From Leptospira adleri (GTDB lineage: Bacteria > Spirochaetota > Leptospiria > Leptospirales > Leptospiraceae), in contig NZ_NPDU01000010.1 in NCBI RefSeq assembly GCF_002811985.1, forward strand, positions 1 through 64,000: a stretch of 64,000 nucleotides of DNA. Direction: 5' to 3'. Under the pieces are notes generated by a model, which saw nothing but the letters and a program-made list of their open reading frames with translations, ran no database searches and was not told the DNA's origin. Shown here piece by piece: positions 60,239-64,000 of the stretch. How positions within the stretch are numbered: position 1 is the stretch's first letter; each line of letters starts with the position of its first letter. The position numbers and the translations under genes were made by a program.

Positions 60239-61855
60239 CTATTCTTTGTTTGTGAGTTCCCTCGATTGAACGTCCAATTCTAAGATTATCCCCGAAAGAT
60301 TCTCGCTTTTTTCGGTGAGAGATTCCATAGAAGCCTGAAGGCCGTTGATGGAATTTACGATCGCTCTCAAGCCCATCCTTTGTTCTTTGGAAGCGAGTTC
60401 TATTTCGGAAGAAAGAGATTTCAAATAATCTAAATTAGAAAAGAATTGCGAGTTTATGGACGTTTGTTCGCGGAAGAGTTGCGTAAATTCCTCGAAATGT
60501 GATACGAATTCTTGAAAAAGTGAATCCTGTTCTTTAAAGCGATCAACGGTGATCTCAGCGGACTTTTGTCCCGAAGAAACGTGGTTCGTAGAGTTCTTGA
60601 TGATATTGGAGATAAGACCGGCGTTGCGTGCGCTGCTTTCCGCAAGTTTGGAAACTTCTTGAGCGACGACTGCAAAACCCTTTCCCGCGCTTCCGGCTCT
60701 CGCCGCCTCGATCGAAGCGTTCAAGGAAAGAAGGTTGGTGCGATCGGCAACTTCGGACATGATTTGATTTACGTCACTCACGCTTCTAAAGGAATCTCCT
60801 AACGCGAATAAGGAATGGGAAAGCTCGTTTACGAAACCGCTTACGGTTGAACCGGCCGTTCTTACTTTTTCCAAACTCTGGTTGAGGTGGCGGTTGAAAG
60901 AAGTGATCCGTTCGATGATCGTTCTGAGATTTTGACTATGCATGACTAAGTTTTCTATGTTCTGAAATTGATTTTGCACGGTTTCCGCTGAACTTTCGGT
61001 TTGAGATTGAAATTCCTCCATTGTAGAGCTGATTTCTTCGAAAGAAGAAGCGTGATCCGAAACGACATTCCTAAAATCGTTCATGAAGTCTTTTAGGTTT
61101 TGGGAAGAATTCCTCAAATAGCCGGCCGATTCCCGCATCTTGACCGTCTTTTCGTTCATTATCTTTTGCGAATGTTCCAATTCTTTTTGTCTTCGCTCCG
61201 AATTCTGGACCAGCTTTAAAAAGAGGCTCACTAAAAAACGAACGATCATGGAAGCGGTGAACAAAAAAATGATCTTCATCGCCTGTTCCGATAAGGAAGC
61301 GTAACCCGCGGAAGCCGCCAGCGCCGGATCGTCCACCATCTGCAAACCGTATCGGGCCGCGACGATGACAACAATGGTTTGAGTTACCGAAGTAACCGAT
61401 CCCATGATCAAAACGAATCTGGGAGACAAAAGAAGTCCTGAACAGATGATGTAGAGATAACAGATTCCGTAAAAAATTTGTCCTTTTACGATGACGCCGG
61501 AATTCTGAGGAATGTCCGCCGCGACGATGATCATCGTCGAAAAAAGACTGAGCACGTCCAGGATCATAAACAGCTGACTTTGTTTTTGAGAAATCTTGCC
61601 GTGAACTTTGATCTTGTAAAAACTATATAAAGCGTAAAGCAACATGCCGGTCACGCCCAGAAGATAAAAAGTGTTTTGAGCGACGGTGCTTCGTTGCCAG
61701 GAAGCTATTATGGAAACGTAAAATAGGACGATTAAGATCAATCGGATCCAGTTGATATACGCGGGACCGGAGGCTATGATCTCTCGGTCCGTCAAATGGG
61801 TTTTGGAATCTCTTGAAAGCATTCTGCTTTTTACATTGGTGCGCTTCCGGCTCAA
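60239..61855 (-). CDS. methyl-accepting chemotaxis-type receptor
   Basis: Product of 538 residues. Six membrane helices in residues about 30-215 form the N-terminal half, with no large periplasmic domain. The C-terminal half is a chemotaxis signalling coiled coil with tip [20 protein letters not shown], then [20 protein letters not shown]. There is no clear HAMP domain between. It differs from the receptor at 50433 in the membrane half. It stands alone on the minus strand. Confidence 0.9.
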   Translation of the reverse strand: MSRKRTNVKSRMLSRDSKTHLTDREIIASGPAYINWIRLILIVLFYVSIIASWQRSTVAQNTFYLLGVTGMLLYALYSFYKIKVHGKISQKQSQLFMILDVLSLFSTMIIVAADIPQNSGVIVKGQIFYGICYLYIICSGLLLSPRFVLIMGSVTSVTQTIVVIVAARYGLQMVDDPALAASAGYASLSEQAMKIIFLFTASMIVRFLVSLFLKLVQNSERRQKELEHSQKIMNEKTVKMRESAGYLRNSSQNLKDFMNDFRNVVSDHASSFEEISSTMEEFQSQTESSAETVQNQFQNIENLVMHSQNLRTIIERITSFNRHLNQSLEKVRTAGSTVSGFVNELSHSLFALGDSFRSVSDVNQIMSEVADRTNLLSLNASIEAARAGSAGKGFAVVAQEVSKLAESSARNAGLISNIIKNSTNHVSSGQKSAEITVDRFKEQDSLFQEFVSHFEEFTQLFREQTSINSQFFSNLDYLKSLSSEIELASKEQRMGLRAIVNSINGLQASMESLTEKSENLSGIILELDVQSRELTNKE

Positions 61856-61979
61856 TGTAATTTTGCTTCCTTTTGAAATCGAAAATTTTAACTTATAAGG
61901 TGCCGGATGCGCAAAGAAACATCGGGAATCCGCTTATAAATTTTTAATAAATTATTTCCTTTTTGCGGTCGATTCGGCT

Positions 61980-63122
61980 TTATAATACGACTTGGTCTAA
62001 GGGACGCCGGGGAGAATTGGGCATCGGCTGAGAATACCCGAATCGGACGAGAAGCTGCGGAAATTCTTTTCCGATGCCAAGATACTCGGCAAGTTGAGAT
62101 CGAAGTCCGGGAAGTTCCGCGGGTTGATTCATAAAGGCGGATTTGACGTTCAAGGAAGTGGCGAGTAACGTCCATTGTTCGAACGCGCGTCCGACTTCTA
62201 TCCAGGATTCTCTGTCGTTTTTCCGGGAAGTGAATACGACCATGCCCGAAGAACTTCGGATTAATTTTTCATCGGAGTCTCCTTGGCTTTTGCCGCTTAC
62301 GACCGCATCCATAAGAATCTCGCCGATCCAACGTGGAACGGATGGATTGCCGGTGCATCGAGTCGCTAAACCGTCTCCCCTTGCGATCGCTTCCGATTCG
62401 TTAAACCGAATCCACTCCTTGAGTTCTTTGTAATATTCCGGATTTGAGATCTGAATACGATCGCCTTCCTTCACGTATTCGATCAGAGGTTCGATCCTTT
62501 TTTTGTCGGTTAGCACGAAGCGTTGGATCGTTTTCGCTTTCCGGGCCTCGTCCAGTCGATTCAATTCGAACGAGGATAAACTTTTGCCGTCGTATTCGTT
62601 ACGCGTGGATTGTCTGAGAGGGATCGCACGAAAGAGGGTTTCATTTTTTTTGGATATTCCTTTTTTAAGAATCACTTGAATACATTCTTTCTCCTCCCTT
62701 GCCGGGAAATATTCAACTTCCGGAATGTATCCCGCCTGTTCGGAGGCGATCAGCAGATTTTCGAGCGCACAACCTAAGCTGATATAAAGTTCCCGATCGT
62801 CCGGATCGACCGCCGGGAGTCTCCGGTTAAAATCGGGGAATATGCGGATGGTGTTTTCTTTTAGGGAGAATTTCCACGGTTGAGAGTTGTGTCCCGAAGG
62901 AGCCAATGTCGCATAACGTATTAAATCCAACATCTTCCCGTTTCGATCCGAAAGATCGGGGAAAGATTTTGTTCTAATCCGATCGATTTCCGCGCCGTAA
63001 TCGGCTCCGCCGCAGCCGGGCAAGAAGGAGTTCAGAGTCATTCCGGCGCCGAGAAGGGCAGCCTTTGAAAGAAATTCTTTTCGAGAGAAACGATCGTGAA
63101 TCGCGGAACGGCGTCTTTCCAT
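61980..63122 (-). CDS. Acg-type nitroreductase family protein, lipoprotein-like
   Basis: Product of 380 residues of the Acg-like FMN-binding nitroreductase group: RYATLAPSGHNSQPWKFSLK near the start of the domain, then PDDRELYISLGCALENLLIA, and a late VGRAFEQWTLLATSLNVKSA. The N-terminus has RFSRKEFLSKAALLGAGMTL, then PGC: a signal resembling a Tat motif (SRKEFL in place of SRRxFL) plus a lipobox-like cysteine, so it may be exported with its flavin. Reaction unknown. Confidence 0.82.
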   Translation of the reverse strand: MERRRSAIHDRFSRKEFLSKAALLGAGMTLNSFLPGCGGADYGAEIDRIRTKSFPDLSDRNGKMLDLIRYATLAPSGHNSQPWKFSLKENTIRIFPDFNRRLPAVDPDDRELYISLGCALENLLIASEQAGYIPEVEYFPAREEKECIQVILKKGISKKNETLFRAIPLRQSTRNEYDGKSLSSFELNRLDEARKAKTIQRFVLTDKKRIEPLIEYVKEGDRIQISNPEYYKELKEWIRFNESEAIARGDGLATRCTGNPSVPRWIGEILMDAVVSGKSQGDSDEKLIRSSSGMVVFTSRKNDRESWIEVGRAFEQWTLLATSLNVKSAFMNQPAELPGLRSQLAEYLGIGKEFPQLLVRFGYSQPMPNSPRRPLDQVVL

Positions 63123-63237
63123 TCTTACTTACTCCTTTCGAAAAACGAAGATTCTCGTTTTAAAGAACGTGAATCCTTTCAATTCGGTTTATAGGAAGCG
63201 ATAAACCGAAGAACTCTTCAAGCAAAAATGCAGGTTC

Positions 63238-63603
63238 TTAGAGTTTAGATTCGATAATTTCTTTGATCTGATTGATTTCTACGGGTTTGATCAGATAACC
63301 TAAGGGATCGATACTCTGCGCTTTTTCCTTGGTTTCTTTATCCGTATAACCGGTCACGAAAATGACGGGAATCGATTGAGACGAGCGGATCTGTTTCGCG
63401 GCTCCAATTCCGTCGATCGCGCCTCCTAGATTGATATCCATAAGAATGACGTCCGGAGGATTGTTCTTAACGCTGTCGATCGCGCTTTGCCCCGTGGACA
63501 CGTGTTCGGTAATCTTATAACCGACCCGTTTTAATTCTTTTTGCATGAGTAGGGCCGTTAAAAATTCGTCTTCGACGATAAGAATTTTGATCTCAGGTTT
63601 CAT
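63238..63603 (-). CDS. single-domain response regulator
   Basis: Product of 121 residues, a CheY-like receiver alone: acid pair E11/D12, phospho-acceptor Asp56 in DVILMDINLGG, Thr84 in FVTGYTDKE and Lys106 in YLIKP. There is no output domain, so it acts on a partner protein. Its ATG follows directly on the TGA of the kinase gene upstream on the same strand, so the two are cognate. Confidence 0.9.
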   Translation of the reverse strand: MKPEIKILIVEDEFLTALLMQKELKRVGYKITEHVSTGQSAIDSVKNNPPDVILMDINLGGAIDGIGAAKQIRSSQSIPVIFVTGYTDKETKEKAQSIDPLGYLIKPVEINQIKEIIESKL

Positions 63604-64000
63604 TCATACCCGCGGAGAGTAGAGGTCGTTTTTGAATTCGAGCGTAAAAGAAAAGTTGGGCTGATTGCAAACGGAAATTTTTCCGTGAAGTTGTCCTTCT
63701 CCGATCCCGTAGATTAATTTCATCCCGAGCTTATCGATTTTTTTCGGATCCGTAGAATTTGAAATCCCGACTCCGTTATCCGAATATTGAAACAAAGTAT
63801 GTCCCGAATCCCGTTTATGAATTTGAATCCGAACGAGCGCCGCGGCAGGATCCGGGAACGCGTGTTTTATAGAATTAGAAATCAGCTCCAAAAGAATCAG
63901 ACCGAAAGGAATCGCGATGTCAAGCAGAACCTGTTGATCCTCGATTTCGCACTGAATTCTTAAATCCTTTGAAATTTCCTGATTTCGCATTAAAATATAT
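63604..64000 (-). CDS. histidine kinase, C-terminal part (cut by window end)
   Basis: The visible 132 residues are the ATPase part of a HisKA_2/HWE-type sensor kinase: N-box LILLELISNSIKHAFPD, G1 SDNGVGIS, and G2-like LGMKLIYGIGEGQLHG. The frame stays open to the window edge beyond the Met at 63990, so the gene continues outside. Gene order and zero spacing pair it with the single-domain response regulator. Confidence 0.85.
   Translation of the reverse strand, partial: YILMRNQEISKDLRIQCEIEDQQVLLDIAIPFGLILLELISNSIKHAFPDPAAALVRIQIHKRDSGHTLFQYSDNGVGISNSTDPKKIDKLGMKLIYGIGEGQLHGKISVCNQPNFSFTLEFKNDLYSPRV

Overview
This window is chromosomal DNA from a Leptospira-type spirochaete. The strongest marker is the gene at 49475-50422, which reads almost throughout like the leptospiral porin OmpL1. 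Other markers are a DUF1554 lipoprotein, a MuiA-type exported protein, Big_5 and FG-GAP lipoproteins with short spirochaetal lipoboxes, and many Crp/Fnr, TetR and PAS-type regulators. I saw no rRNA, tRNA, insertion sequence or CRISPR array. I cannot place the species, or say whether it is pathogenic or saprophytic, from the sequence alone.

Layout. At 1-2.1 kb is the 3' end of a large hydrophobic protein gene, a lipoprotein, and a DMP19-type gene separated by an odd GC-rich spacer. At 2.6-4.6 kb is an ArsR/SRPBCC/GFA operon and a DUF2200 gene. At 4.9-6.6 kb is a Big_5 lipoprotein. At 6.8-10.2 kb a TetR repressor diverges from two FAD monooxygenases across a 15-bp-arm palindrome. At 10.7-11.7 kb are an EthD-like protein and a methyltransferase.

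The centrepiece is 11.8-33.6 kb, a module for reducing NO to N2O to N2. It holds a Crp/Fnr regulator divergent from norCBQD, a decayed TPP-enzyme gene, a CopD-like membrane protein, nnrS, a second Crp/Fnr regulator, and a cytochrome c followed by nosZ, a nos-associated membrane protein, nosL, nosD, nosF and nosY. Next comes a minus-strand operon with a His- and Met-rich outer-membrane protein, then a plus-strand operon of a PAS protein, a FadL-type channel and a cytochrome c'-like protein. Four perfect TTGAT-N4-ATCAA boxes and one near-perfect box mark norC, nnrS, the nos operon and the divergent 30.2 kb intergenic region. This suggests one Fnr/Dnr-type regulon. No nitrate or nitrite reductase and no nosR lies in the window, so the module looks built for removing or respiring NO and N2O.

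The rest (33.7-64 kb) is mostly regulators and envelope proteins: HxlR, TetR, LysR and AraC regulators, GFA and PaaI-type proteins, a D-2-hydroxyacid dehydrogenase, a thioredoxin-reductase-like flavoprotein, two FG-GAP lipoproteins, a seven-repeat YVTN lipoprotein, OmpL1, two chemotaxis-type receptors, a sterol-desaturase-type hydroxylase, an Acg-type nitroreductase and a kinase/response-regulator pair cut by the window end. Several operators can be read directly. The clearest is AAATAGAC-N5-GTCTATTT, present twice at the TetR gene at 34.7 kb and again upstream of ompL1 about 15 kb away. Short intergenic repeats of the type TTGTAGGAACTCACAC recur at four places.
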